A model generated the notes under the pieces. That model did not search any database, was not told where the DNA came from, and saw only the letters and a list, made by a program, of their open reading frames with translations. A DNA stretch of 64,000 bases. Origin: Lewinella sp. W8. Its GTDB lineage: Bacteria > Bacteroidota > Bacteroidia > Chitinophagales > Saprospiraceae. Positions 34,206-44,100 of the stretch are shown here, in pieces (the stretch's first letter is position 1; each line of letters opens with the position of its first letter). The position numbers and the translations under genes are program-made. Location: positions 1 to 64,000 of the forward strand of contig NZ_SNAQ03000004.1 in assembly GCF_004375085.3 (NCBI RefSeq), written 5' to 3'.

Positions 34206-34605
34206 GGCTTTTATTCTATCGTTGGTCTTCACTCTCGTGCTCCGCAAAATATCCGACTAACTCGTCCGCCGAGGCGTGACGCAGGAACTGACTCGTCGGC
34301 CGAGTGGGGGAAGTAATCGTACTCCAATTCACTCAGCTAAACCTTCGCGCCGCGACACATCGGATCAGCTCACTTTGCTCGACGGATCCGATGAGCGCTT
34401 GGTGGAAAAGTAGCGTTCATCCGATGTCTCCGGAGCAAAGCGACGGGTCATCGGATGCATCGCGGCCCCTTTGCGGAAGCCCCTCACCCAGCGGACGCCC
34501 CAAATCGCCTCTCCCGTTTCGGCCTCCTCTTCAGCCTTAGCCTTCTCCTCAACCTCAGCCTCCTCCTCAGCCTTAGCCTTAAGCCTGAATCCTCAATCCT
34601 TAATC
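34206..34605. repeat. Intergenic repeat cluster with two REP-like hairpins
   Basis: 400 bases without a gene. Hairpin 1: CATCGGATC 34358-34366 with GATCCGATG 34385-34393. Hairpin 2: CATCCGATG 34418-34426 with CATCGGATG 34449-34457, inside a block (34409-34465) that matches 19266-19322. A CT-rich tract ends in cctgaatcctcaatcc at 34579-34614, like the tracts near 19.2 and 38.5 kb. Confidence 0.7.
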
Positions 34606-35712
34606 CTACGGATACAGCGCCTTACTCAGTACCTCCGCGAAGGCTCCCGGAGTGCTGGCGAAGGGTTGAAGGCCCATTTCCGTCAGGTAGGCGGCCACCT
34701 CGCGGTCGTAGGCAGGCGCGCCTTCGTCGCTGAGGGCCAGTAGGGGGATGAAGGTGAGGCCGGTTTGCTGCAGCCGCTGGACGGTGGCCAGCATGGCGTC
34801 CACGGAGCCTCCCTCGAAAAGGTCGCTCAGCAAGATCATGACCGTATCCTTCGGGCGAACGTTGAGCCGTTCGGCGTAGCGCAGCGCCCGGCCAATGTCC
34901 GTTCCCCCACCGAGCTGGATGGCGAAAAGTAGTTCGAGGGGATCGGGCAGTTGATCGGTCAGGTCCACCACGCTGGTATCGAAGGCCACCACGTGGGTCT
35001 TCAGACTCGGCAAGCTGGCCAGAATGCAAGACAGTACGCCAGCGTACACCACCGAGGCGGCCATCGATCCACTCTGGTCGATGAGCAGGATAACGTGCTT
35101 AAGCCCGGGCCGGGCCCGGGCCTGCCCCCGCAGGTGTATGGGTAATACCGTCTTGTATTCCGGCTGGTAGTGTTTCATGTTGCGCCGGATCGTCTGGTCC
35201 CAATCGATGTCTTGGGGGCGGGGACGGCGATTCCGGTTGTGCTGCCGCCGGCGTCCACCGAGGGATTCCTCCACCGGGCGGCGCAGTTGTTTCTCGATGT
35301 CTTCCACCACCTTGCGGACGACCTGCCGCGCCGTTTCCCGACTCCGCTCCGGCAGCAGATTTTTCAGACTCAGCAGCGCGCCCACTAAATGCACGTCCGG
35401 CTCAATGGTCTCCAGTAACTCCGGCTCCAGGAGCATCTGCTTGAGGCCCAGTCGCTCCAGGGCGTCTCGCTGCAGCAGCTGGACCGTGTCCACCGGAAAA
35501 TACTTACGGATGTCCCCGAGCCAACGGTTAACGTTGGGGTTGGAGGAGCCCAGCCCGGCCTTACGGTCCTGATCGTGGTAGAGGGCTTCCAGCGTGCCGT
35601 CCATGCCCGCCAGGCGGGGCGGCAACTCGATGGCATCACCGCCCTCCTCTTCGGCCTGCTGGCCGAGGATGAGTCGCCACTTTCGGAGGTATTCGTCGTA
35701 GTCGTCGGGCAT
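34606..35712 (-). CDS. VWA-domain protein (CoxE-like)
   Basis: 368 residues. The C-terminal von Willebrand factor A domain has the MIDAS motif DQSGSM (D212, S214, S216), with T271 in GGGTDIG and D297 in LLSDLF. The N-terminal 170 residues are helical and basic. VWA proteins of this kind normally work with a MoxR-type AAA+ ATPase in metal-dependent assembly or remodelling. No such ATPase is in this window. The DUF5682 gene at 38526 is the likely functional partner (see findings). Confidence 0.85.
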   Translation of the reverse strand: MPDDYDEYLRKWRLILGQQAEEEGGDAIELPPRLAGMDGTLEALYHDQDRKAGLGSSNPNVNRWLGDIRKYFPVDTVQLLQRDALERLGLKQMLLEPELLETIEPDVHLVGALLSLKNLLPERSRETARQVVRKVVEDIEKQLRRPVEESLGGRRRQHNRNRRPRPQDIDWDQTIRRNMKHYQPEYKTVLPIHLRGQARARPGLKHVILLIDQSGSMAASVVYAGVLSCILASLPSLKTHVVAFDTSVVDLTDQLPDPLELLFAIQLGGGTDIGRALRYAERLNVRPKDTVMILLSDLFEGGSVDAMLATVQRLQQTGLTFIPLLALSDEGAPAYDREVAAYLTEMGLQPFASTPGAFAEVLSKALYP

Positions 35713-35872
35713 ATGGCTAAGGTAGGCTAAGAGAAGAAATAATGGATGTCAACTAATTGCTCTTTCAAATGAATTTTGATTGACCGAATTAATCGGGGAG
35801 ATAATGTGACGGACCTCACAAAATTACCGGGCAAAGGGGAGTACCTTTAAATCAATCCGCAAACAACCAATA

Positions 35873-36349
35873 ATGAGCACAAGAAATGCCATTGGCCTGG
35901 ACAAAGCCCAGGCTAAACAACTCGCTGATAAGCTGAATGAACTCTTGGCCAACTACTCCATATTTTATCAGAATACCCGAGGTTACCACTGGAACATCAA
36001 GGGAGAAAAATTCTTTGAACTTCACGTGAAGTTTGAGGAACTGTACAATGATCTGATCCTGAAGATTGACGAAGTTGCCGAAAGAATTCTGACCCTGGGG
36101 CATACCCCAAATCATAATTATTCGGACTACCGGGCAATGTCCAGGATTCAGGAGAGCGTCGAAGTCAACAATGGCCTAAAAGCCGTGGAAAACATCCTCG
36201 AATCTTTCAAAACGACCATAATTCTACAGCGTGAGTTGCTTAATTTATCTTCTGAAGCCGATGACGAAGGGACGAATGCTTTGATGAGCGATTACATCCG
36301 CGAGCAGGAAAAACTGGTTTGGATGTATTCCGCCTTTTTGAACAAGTAA
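35873..36349 (+). CDS. Dps-family ferritin-like protein
   Basis: 158 residues. The ferroxidase ligands fall at the expected spacing: H39 (YHWNIKG), H51, D66 and E70 (KIDEVAERI). Dps proteins form dodecamers that oxidise and store iron and protect DNA. It is cytosolic. The neighbourhood shows no iron genes. A Dps annotation is solid, while DNA binding cannot be judged. Confidence 0.93.
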   Translation: MSTRNAIGLDKAQAKQLADKLNELLANYSIFYQNTRGYHWNIKGEKFFELHVKFEELYNDLILKIDEVAERILTLGHTPNHNYSDYRAMSRIQESVEVNNGLKAVENILESFKTTIILQRELLNLSSEADDEGTNALMSDYIREQEKLVWMYSAFLNK

Positions 36350-36394
36350 GGAAAACTCTCGCTAAGCAACAAAATCTTTGAGGCCCACCCGGGC

Positions 36395-37750
36395 TTATTG
36401 CCGCGCCGCCAGAATCCGGCTGATCAGCCCGTCAAAATCGGAGACCTGATCGTCATTGTGCCCGAGGCGGACAACCACCAGCCTTTCCTGCGGCAGCATA
36501 AACACCCGCTGGTCCTGAAAGCCGCGCATCATGTAGGCGTCTTCCGGCAGGGAGGGCATATCGGGGCCCTTGAGCCAGGTTTGGCCACCGTAGGTTCCTT
36601 CACTGCCCGCCGCGGGCTGGCGCAGGTAATCCACCCATCCGGGCGGCAGGAGGGTATCTCCCTCCCAGATGCCGTCCTGCAGCATGAACTGCCCTAATCT
36701 GGCCCAGTCCCGGGCGGTCGCCCAGCCGTAGGAGCTGCCTACCGGTCGGCCACTCTGGTCCGGCTCGAGGAGCAGGCTCGGAGCGATCCGGTGGAACAGG
36801 GAGTCGTACAGAAAGTCGTAAAGTTCTGCGGTTCCCCCGCGTTCCCGACGCAGGAGTTCCATGAGGGTATTGGTCGTTCCGCTGGAGTAGACCCACGCCT
36901 CCCCGGGCGGGGTCACGGCCGGCATTCCGATCTGGTAGGCGGCCATGTCGGCGTGTTCGTGCAGCATGATGGTCGCGTCGCTCAGTCCGCCGTAGGCTTC
37001 GTTCCACCCCAGGCCGGAGTTCATCCGCAGCAGGCTTTCGCGGCTAATGTTCTTGCGCGCATCCGTCCATATCTCCGGGAAGAGTTCGCGCTGCTGTACG
37101 TAGGCATTTAGATTAGGCGCGGACGCAGGTGCCGTGTTTTGTCGGTCGTGCAGACTGGCTCCCGTGGCCAGGGCCGTGAGGGTCTTGGTCATGGACCACC
37201 CCAAAAGGCGGGTATCCCGGTCGTAGCCTTCGGCGTAGCGCTCCCCGGCGAGTTTACCGTCGTGCAGCACCACGATGCCCCGGGCACCGCCGCCCGCCAC
37301 CGGCGTCATGCCGAAATCCAGGGCCGCCGCCAGTTTATCCCGGTCGAAACCGCCGTAATCCGGAGGGAGGCCGGCATCCTGGACGCCCATGGCACCCGTG
37401 CTTGCATCCAAAGCCAGTGCTCGAAAATCACGGTCGCCACGATTGTCAAGGATACACCCCACGCCCGGGAAGAAATAGGCGCGCCGGGGCACCAATCCCG
37501 CCAGTCGGGCCTCCACCCCTCCCTCAAAGGTGGTGAGGGAGAACCAGGAAAGCACCGAGAAATTCAGGTCATGCTCCCGGATGTCTTCCAGGTCCCGGTC
37601 CTGAAGGTAATGGCAGCTACAGCCGTGCTTGGCCGCATACCCACTGCCCACGTTAAGCAGGGGACGCAGCCAGAGGAAAGCCGAAATGAAGATGAGTACG
37701 AGCAGGCAGCTGAGCACCAGCAACCGGCGGTAAGTTCGCTTGTTTGCCAT
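36395..37750 (-). CDS. Serine hydrolase, beta-lactamase class C family
   Basis: 451 residues. An N-terminal membrane segment (LLVLSCLLVLIFISAFLWL) anchors or exports it. The catalytic SxxK is SMTK (residues 186-189), and YSSGTTN is a Y-x-N-like motif. Substrates are unknown. Bacterial members of this family act on peptides, esters or peptidoglycan. The small kinase-like gene is upstream on the same strand. Confidence 0.85.
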   Translation of the reverse strand: MANKRTYRRLLVLSCLLVLIFISAFLWLRPLLNVGSGYAAKHGCSCHYLQDRDLEDIREHDLNFSVLSWFSLTTFEGGVEARLAGLVPRRAYFFPGVGCILDNRGDRDFRALALDASTGAMGVQDAGLPPDYGGFDRDKLAAALDFGMTPVAGGGARGIVVLHDGKLAGERYAEGYDRDTRLLGWSMTKTLTALATGASLHDRQNTAPASAPNLNAYVQQRELFPEIWTDARKNISRESLLRMNSGLGWNEAYGGLSDATIMLHEHADMAAYQIGMPAVTPPGEAWVYSSGTTNTLMELLRRERGGTAELYDFLYDSLFHRIAPSLLLEPDQSGRPVGSSYGWATARDWARLGQFMLQDGIWEGDTLLPPGWVDYLRQPAAGSEGTYGGQTWLKGPDMPSLPEDAYMMRGFQDQRVFMLPQERLVVVRLGHNDDQVSDFDGLISRILAARQ

Positions 37751-37826
37751 GCCGGAAGGTAAAGGTTTAGGAGATAGTATGGTAGTACGGTAGCGGGTAG
37801 CGAGTAGAGTATTAAGGGGTAGGGGA

Positions 37827-38327
37827 CTAGGGAAATGATTGTTGGAGGAATCGTTTCACCTCGCGGGGAGACCGCAGGCGGTAGATGGTTTTTCCCCGTT
37901 GCTGCTCCGCTTCCAGACGACGCAGGATCCCCGGCTGGCGGGTCATTCGGTAATGCAGGACGTAACTCAGGAAGTGCAGGTCAAAGCGTTCGGGGCAGTC
38001 GGGCGCGGAGCTGGGGCGGTTCTTTCCCCAGTAAAGGGTGGTGCGCTTCAGAACCCGCCACAAACACCGCCAGGTGGGGAAATCGAGGAAGATGATGGCT
38101 TCCGCCCGGGGCATCCGGTAGTCGAAGGTTCCGGAATAATTGCCGTCCATGATCCAGGCCTCCCGAGCGGCGAGGGCGCTGACCCGTTCTATCCATACCT
38201 CCTGGGAGGGTTCCTTCCACCCCGGACCGAAGTAGTGCTGATCGAGGTAGATGATCGGCAGGCCCGTCCGTGCGCTGAGCGCACGCGACAGGGTCGACTT
38301 CCCCGAACCGGAGCAGCCGATGATCAT
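37827..38327 (-). CDS. P-loop kinase-like protein (FlaR/adenylate-kinase-like)
   Basis: 166 residues from the ATG at 38327. The P-loop GCSGSGKS is at residues 4-11, followed by LPIIYLDQHYFGPGWKEPS, then AWIMDGNYSGTFDYRMPRAEAIIFLDFP. This is the pattern of the adenylate-kinase-like proteins once called DNA topology modulation FlaR. It probably phosphorylates a small molecule or nucleotide. The start is at the very edge of the P-loop, which leaves the N-terminus short. A TATCTTCG box lies about 54 bases upstream. Confidence 0.8.
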   Translation of the reverse strand: MIIGCSGSGKSTLSRALSARTGLPIIYLDQHYFGPGWKEPSQEVWIERVSALAAREAWIMDGNYSGTFDYRMPRAEAIIFLDFPTWRCLWRVLKRTTLYWGKNRPSSAPDCPERFDLHFLSYVLHYRMTRQPGILRRLEAEQQRGKTIYRLRSPREVKRFLQQSFP

Positions 38328-38380
38328 TATCCGGCGATGCTTTAGATCAAAAGTTTGGATGATTGTCCGTTTGTGGAGGG

Positions 38381-38388
38381 CGAAGATA
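38381..38388 (-). promoter_or_regulatory. Promoter -7-like box TATCTTCG
   Basis: One mismatch from TAnnTTTG, on the minus strand 53 bases before the ATG at 38327. Confidence 0.35.
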
Positions 38389-38389
38389 T

Positions 38390-38525
38390 AGCTGCTTTCG
38401 ATGGAGACAAAGTACGGCCTTCGCTCGGCCGACCAGCCAGCTCCTCCGTCGCGGCTGGGCGGACGAGCTCCTCTTTTCTAAATCCTTGAGCCTAAATCCT
38501 CAATCCTCTTCCTTACCTTCCCGCC
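38390..38525. repeat. Short dispersed-repeat cluster upstream of DUF5682
   Basis: ctaaatccttgagcctaaatcctcaatcct (38476-38506 region) resembles the tracts at 19190 and 34580. An imperfect GC-rich inverted repeat (cagctcctccgtcgcggctg) precedes it. No gene in this stretch. Confidence 0.5.
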
Positions 38526-40850
38526 ATGGAGGTACGCACCTTTGGGATTCGGCATCACGGGCCGGGCTCGGCCCGGCGGCTACGGGCGGCGCTCGAGGCC
38601 TGGGTTCCGGATTTGATCCTGCTGGAAATGCCGGCGGACGCCGGGGTGGTACTGCGGGAGTTGGTCAGCAAGGGGTTGCGCCCGCCGGTCGCGCTGGTGC
38701 TGTATGCGGCCCAGGACATTGACCGCGCGGCCTTCTATCCCTTTGCGTCCTTCAGTCCCGAATACCAGGCCATCGACTGGGCGGTAGAACGGGCGGTGGA
38801 GGTGGTCCCCATCGACCTTCCGGCCAAGCACTTTCTGGCGCAGCGGGAGGACACTCCCGCCCCAAATTTATTTCAGCTTCCCAACCAGGAGCCTTCACCG
38901 GAGGAACCCTCTCCCCTTCCGGGCAAGAGCCGGAAGGCCCTGCTGGGGCAGTTGCGGCGGGACCCGTTGTCTATCGTCGGGGAGCTCGCCGGCTACCCCG
39001 ACGGGGAAAGCTGGTGGGACGCTACTCTGGAGCGGGGCTTCGAGCAGCCCGCGGCCGTCTTCACCGCCCTGCGGGAGATGATGACCGAGCTCAGGAGCAC
39101 CTTCCCCGAAGCGTCCGATGAGGAAAACGAACTGCGGGAGGCCTACATGCGGCACGAGATTCGCAAGGCCATGAAAACCGAGGCCGCACGGATCGCGATC
39201 GTGGTTGGGGCCTGGCACGTTCCGGCGGTGGCCGACGTAAAGCAGTACAAGGCCACTACCGACCGGGCCCGGCTACGCGGCCTACCCAAGGTAAAGATCA
39301 GCAGTGCCTGGGTGCCCTGGTCGTTTCCGCGCCTGGCGCGGAACGGGGGCTACGGGGCCGGGGTGACGAGTCCCTCCTGGTATCAGCTGCTGTTTGACTT
39401 CCCCGACAACGCCACGGACCGCTGGATGGCCGCCGCAGCCCAGCTGCTGCGGGCGGAGGGTTTCGACGCCAGTCCGGCCCTGGCTACCGAGGGTGTCAAT
39501 CTCGCGCAAACCCTGGCCACCATGCGGGACTACGAACGCCCGGGCATCAACGAGCTGGAGGAGGCGCTGCTGGGTACGCTGGCGGCCGGTCGGCCGGAGC
39601 GGCTGGCCATCATCCACCGGGCCCTGACGGTGGGCACCACCGTGGGTTTCATTCCGCCGGGCGTCACGACCGTGCCCCTGCTGGCGGACCTCAACAAAGA
39701 ACTGAAGAGCACCCGGATGGCCAAGCACTGGGAGACCGCCGGCGAGCAGTACCTCAAGGCCACCAAGGCCAATCCCCGGGGAGGCATTGATTTGCGGCAG
39801 TCCAACGACCTGCGGAAAAGTCACCTGCTGCATCGGCTGAACCTGCTCGGCATCCACTGGGGGCGGTTGCAACCGCTCGGTCCCGACAGCCTGAGCAGTT
39901 TCAAGGAAATCTGGTTACTGGAATGGCAGCCCGAATTCAGTCTGCTGCTCATCGAGCGGGCCGGCTACGGGAACACGGTACCGGCCGCCGCCATCGGTTA
40001 CGCCCGGGAACGCGCCGGCGCGATGACCATGGTGCAACCCCTGGCCCAGTTGATGCTGGATTGCCTGCGGGCCGACCTTCCGGCCATCGTGCCGGACCTC
40101 CTCCTTCAGCTGCGGCAGCGGGCCGCCGCCACCACCGACGTCAGCGCCCTGCTCCTGGCCCTACCCACCCTGATCCAGACCACCCGCTACGGCGACACCC
40201 GCAAGACCGACACTTCGGCCTTGCTGCTGGTGATCGAGGAGTTGCTCCCCCGCCTCACGGCCGGCCTACCGGCCGCCGCCACCAACATCGACGACGAGCG
40301 CGCCGAAGAGATGCTGGGACTGCTGGCCTCCGCCAACTACCACCTCGCCCAGCTGGGGGGGGAGCAACTGGAGGATTACTGGCGCGACGGACTGCGACGC
40401 TGCAGCGTCGCCGGCGTACACCCCTCCGTGGAGGGCCTCTGCGTGCGGCTGCTCTACGACCGCGAAGAACTCGCGGCCGGAGAAGCCGCCAAACGCTTTT
40501 CCCGGGCCCTCTCCGCCGCCAACGGGGCACTCCACATCGCCCAGTGGCTGACGGGCTTCCTCCACGGCAGCGGCCAGCTCCTCTTTCACTATCCGCCCCT
40601 CTGGCGGCTGGTCGACGAGTGGGTCGCCAGCCTGGAATGGGAAGACTTCGAAGCGGTACTCCCCCTGCTAAGGCGCACCTTCGCCGACTTCAGCGTCTAC
40701 GACCGCCAGCGTCTGCTGACGCTGGCTAAAGAGGGGCCGGCGCAGTTCAAGGAGGAGAAGGCTCCGGATAAGTCCGAGTTAGTTGCCGAAGCAACCACTT
40801 CTGGCGGAGACGATGGGTTGTTGGGACGGTTGTTGGAGTGGGTGGTGTGA
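38526..40850 (+). CDS. DUF5682 protein
   Basis: 774 residues. The N-terminal signature FGIRHHGPGSARRL (H10, H11) and LILLEMPADA (E34) match the DUF5682 family, and these residues resemble the active site of the TIKI/TraB-ChaN metalloenzyme superfamily. A large middle and C-terminal helical region follows. In other bacteria DUF5682 genes lie with a MoxR AAA+ ATPase, a VWA protein and SWIM zinc-finger genes. Here only the VWA gene is found, 2.8 kb away on the other strand. Cytosolic, no signal. Confidence 0.75.
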   Translation: MEVRTFGIRHHGPGSARRLRAALEAWVPDLILLEMPADAGVVLRELVSKGLRPPVALVLYAAQDIDRAAFYPFASFSPEYQAIDWAVERAVEVVPIDLPAKHFLAQREDTPAPNLFQLPNQEPSPEEPSPLPGKSRKALLGQLRRDPLSIVGELAGYPDGESWWDATLERGFEQPAAVFTALREMMTELRSTFPEASDEENELREAYMRHEIRKAMKTEAARIAIVVGAWHVPAVADVKQYKATTDRARLRGLPKVKISSAWVPWSFPRLARNGGYGAGVTSPSWYQLLFDFPDNATDRWMAAAAQLLRAEGFDASPALATEGVNLAQTLATMRDYERPGINELEEALLGTLAAGRPERLAIIHRALTVGTTVGFIPPGVTTVPLLADLNKELKSTRMAKHWETAGEQYLKATKANPRGGIDLRQSNDLRKSHLLHRLNLLGIHWGRLQPLGPDSLSSFKEIWLLEWQPEFSLLLIERAGYGNTVPAAAIGYARERAGAMTMVQPLAQLMLDCLRADLPAIVPDLLLQLRQRAAATTDVSALLLALPTLIQTTRYGDTRKTDTSALLLVIEELLPRLTAGLPAAATNIDDERAEEMLGLLASANYHLAQLGGEQLEDYWRDGLRRCSVAGVHPSVEGLCVRLLYDREELAAGEAAKRFSRALSAANGALHIAQWLTGFLHGSGQLLFHYPPLWRLVDEWVASLEWEDFEAVLPLLRRTFADFSVYDRQRLLTLAKEGPAQFKEEKAPDKSELVAEATTSGGDDGLLGRLLEWVV

Positions 40851-41192
40851 GGGGAGCGCTTTTGCTAAAAGACAAGACCTGGTTGCTTAGAGAGATCTTT
40901 CCGAAATATCAACCAGCCTGTCATTGACCGGTGAACCTTATGCAGGTATAGTGTTCAGGATTTGCCCAACCATCGTCTAATTTTCAGAAAGGTTATTAAA
41001 GTTTGCGGGGTGACTCAAAAGCAAATGGTGAACAGTACCACGGATAGTGTTCAGTTGTAATAATAAGCTTCTAATTTCTTTTTTCTCATTAGGATTTGTC
41101 TATCTTTAGGTTATAGGCAACTAAAGTTTTTTCAATAAACCTGAACCACCTCTTAAACTATCCTGTCGACACAATTCTGTAAATCAGTCGGG
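40851..41192. other. AT-rich intergenic region at the island border
   Basis: 342 bases with the base composition shifting from GC-rich to AT-rich at about 40870. No gene is seen. It probably contains the promoter of the next gene. Confidence 0.4.
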
Positions 41193-44100
41193 ATGCAAAC
41201 AAATAACTTAATGTTAACTAGAACCACTATTGCTATATTCATTATATTCGGATCAATTGGCCTTTTCGGACAAGCCCACATAATTGGCGGATGTGGCACT
41301 GATCAAACACCAATAGGCTTCAGTAACAATAATAGTGATGCTAAGTCCACTAATTGCTCTACACCTACTGGTACAGATTTGAATACCTTTGAGCAGGATC
41401 ATCTTGCAGATTTAGTGCCAACCAATTCTACACGCAAGATTAGAATCAGAACAAACGTCATACTACTTCAGAACGCTTCCGGCGAAGGAAACTTCGAGTT
41501 GTCAAATCAAGTACATCAAGATTTTCTTGATGACTTATATGATATGATCAACAACAGAATTAGTAATATGCAAAGTACGTGTACTTCTGATCCATCAACA
41601 CTTGGAGACCTAAACATAGAATACGTACCCAATTTTATAGAAATTCAGGACGAATTTCTGTGGAATCACCGAAACGATCCGCAACATACAGTATACGATA
41701 GTGGCGAAAGTGGTAATAAATCATACCTGAACGATATACAGAATCTCGTATTTCAAGACCCTGCATATGAACAGGGCTTTGATGTAATTATAACAACTGA
41801 TGCCAGCTACCATTATGGTTGGGATAGGTCTACTGAAATCTGGAGAACTCAACTATGGTCAGACTTAGGAGGATGGTACTTTAATGGCTTTTTTTACAGT
41901 GGCTTCCCTACCTTAAATTTGTCGTATCCTGCAAGATGGCATGCTCCTGATTTCTTTTTGCTATATGAAAATTTCAAAGCTGAAAAAACTGATCCTGAAT
42001 GGTTCGGATCAAGAAGACAAGAAGTGCTTGAATACTTTTCAGGCTTATTCATACATGAATATGGTCACTACTTTAATTTGGGCCACTTTTCGTCAACTTG
42101 TTCTACAGACTTTATGAATCAAGGCGGATTTGAAACATCAAGAGCATATACTCATTTCTCAGACAATCAATCCCGAGAAGCATATAAAACATTTATGTTC
42201 AAGAACCTAAGGTCTTCAATAATTTGCGAAGATAAGATTGATCATGACTTAATCATTTCAAGCAATGAAACCTGGGATTATGATATAAAGGTATACGGAG
42301 ATATAATTGTAGAAGATGGTGCCACACTAGATATTGACTGCAAATTAACCATGCAATCTGATGGAAAAATATTCGTGAAGCGGGGAGGCACCCTAAATGT
42401 AAATGGAGGTACAATAACAACTGATTGTGGAATGTATTGGCATGGAATAAGAATTGAAGGCTATTCTGATTTTTCAAACTTCCCTCAGTCTCAAGCAGGA
42501 AAAATTTATCTAAATGGCGCTCTTATTGAAAACGCACAGGACGCGATTTCTACTGACAACATACACATACCATATCCACAGAAAGAGGACTACTATGGCG
42601 GGTTGATAATTGCTGAAAACACAACTTTCAAGAACGGATGGAGAGCTGTAGAGCTAATGAAATATGCAATCAATGGTCATGACGATCAAAGCTATTTTTT
42701 AAACTGTACATTTGAAGATTTAAGTGTTGGCATCTCAAATTGGAGTAGTAATGGAGTTGAGATCACTTCATGTGATTTTGTGAACATTACCAAGCAAGGC
42801 ATTTTACCCTATAATGCGGAAGTCATCGTAACAGGTTGTAATTTCACCAATTCTAATATTGGTGTAGATGCAATAAATACAAGCCCTACCTTATACAACG
42901 ACATGAAAATTGGAGGTAGTAATATAGGTGAATCTAATTACTTTAACTGCAGCTCTTATGGGATCAGAGTGGTTTCTACTGTTTCATATGGAAATAATTA
43001 CCCGATAATTCAATATAATAGTATTGATGGCGGCATTGCAGGAATATTATTAGATGGCCCTAATAAGGTTACCATATTTAGAAACAATATAGATGGTTCC
43101 TCTACAGGTGTACAAACCATGAATTGCGGTTCTAGTACGTCTTATATTCAAGAGAATGCTATTGATAACTCTGTCTATGGTTGCCAGAACATTGGCAATA
43201 ATGATGGTATGAACTATATAGCGAACTGCTTTAGAAATAATTCGGCTTCTGATATTAAAATAGAGTCAGGAGGAACTATTAACAATCCACAAAGTCTATT
43301 TAAATTCTATGCAGCCGACAACAAGTTTTCAGGCCAAACAACAATGGCAATCGACAATAAGGGATCTTCTACTTTGCAATATTATTCAAGAACAACTAAT
43401 CAAGGATCTCCATTTTATCCATCAAACTCTACGAATGTAAGCGTATTAGTTGGAACTCCTACCGCAATATCTGATCCCTGTGCCGGTAAATCTGCATTAA
43501 AAAGCGATACTGATTTCTTTGAAGAAACAAGCCACTGCTTTGACTTGTCTAAAGCCTCAATGAACAATTTTGAAATCAAAAAAAGGTTGGATGTCTTCTA
43601 TGACAAAGAAATCAGCAATGAACTGTCTAATACTGAGCAGCAGTGCTACAAAGAATTGTCTACCTATTATGCTAAAAATCTGATTACAACTGACAATACA
43701 GATGACGCCGTTGCTTTCTTGAGTCATCATCCAATAATGGATATCAGGCTGCTAACTTTAAACGTACTTATTAGTAAAAATAAGTATGAAGAAGCCAAAT
43801 CCTTTTTAAGTACAATTAAAGGGCATTCTCGCGAATTATATACTTTTTCCTGGATGCAAGAATTATTCATTGACTTTATCACCAATAAAACATCAAAAGA
43901 CAGGCTTGAAAATGATCTTGTATCACTAAAGGAATATGGACTTCTTGGCAAAAAATACAGCGGATATGCAAGAGCAATATTTCAGTTCATTACGGGGGAG
44001 ACAATAATTTTATCCGGTGATTTTTCCCCAATTTCTATCCATAATAATGGTGATAATAATCCAGAAAATTTGATCAAGATCTATCCTAACCCTTTTTCAA

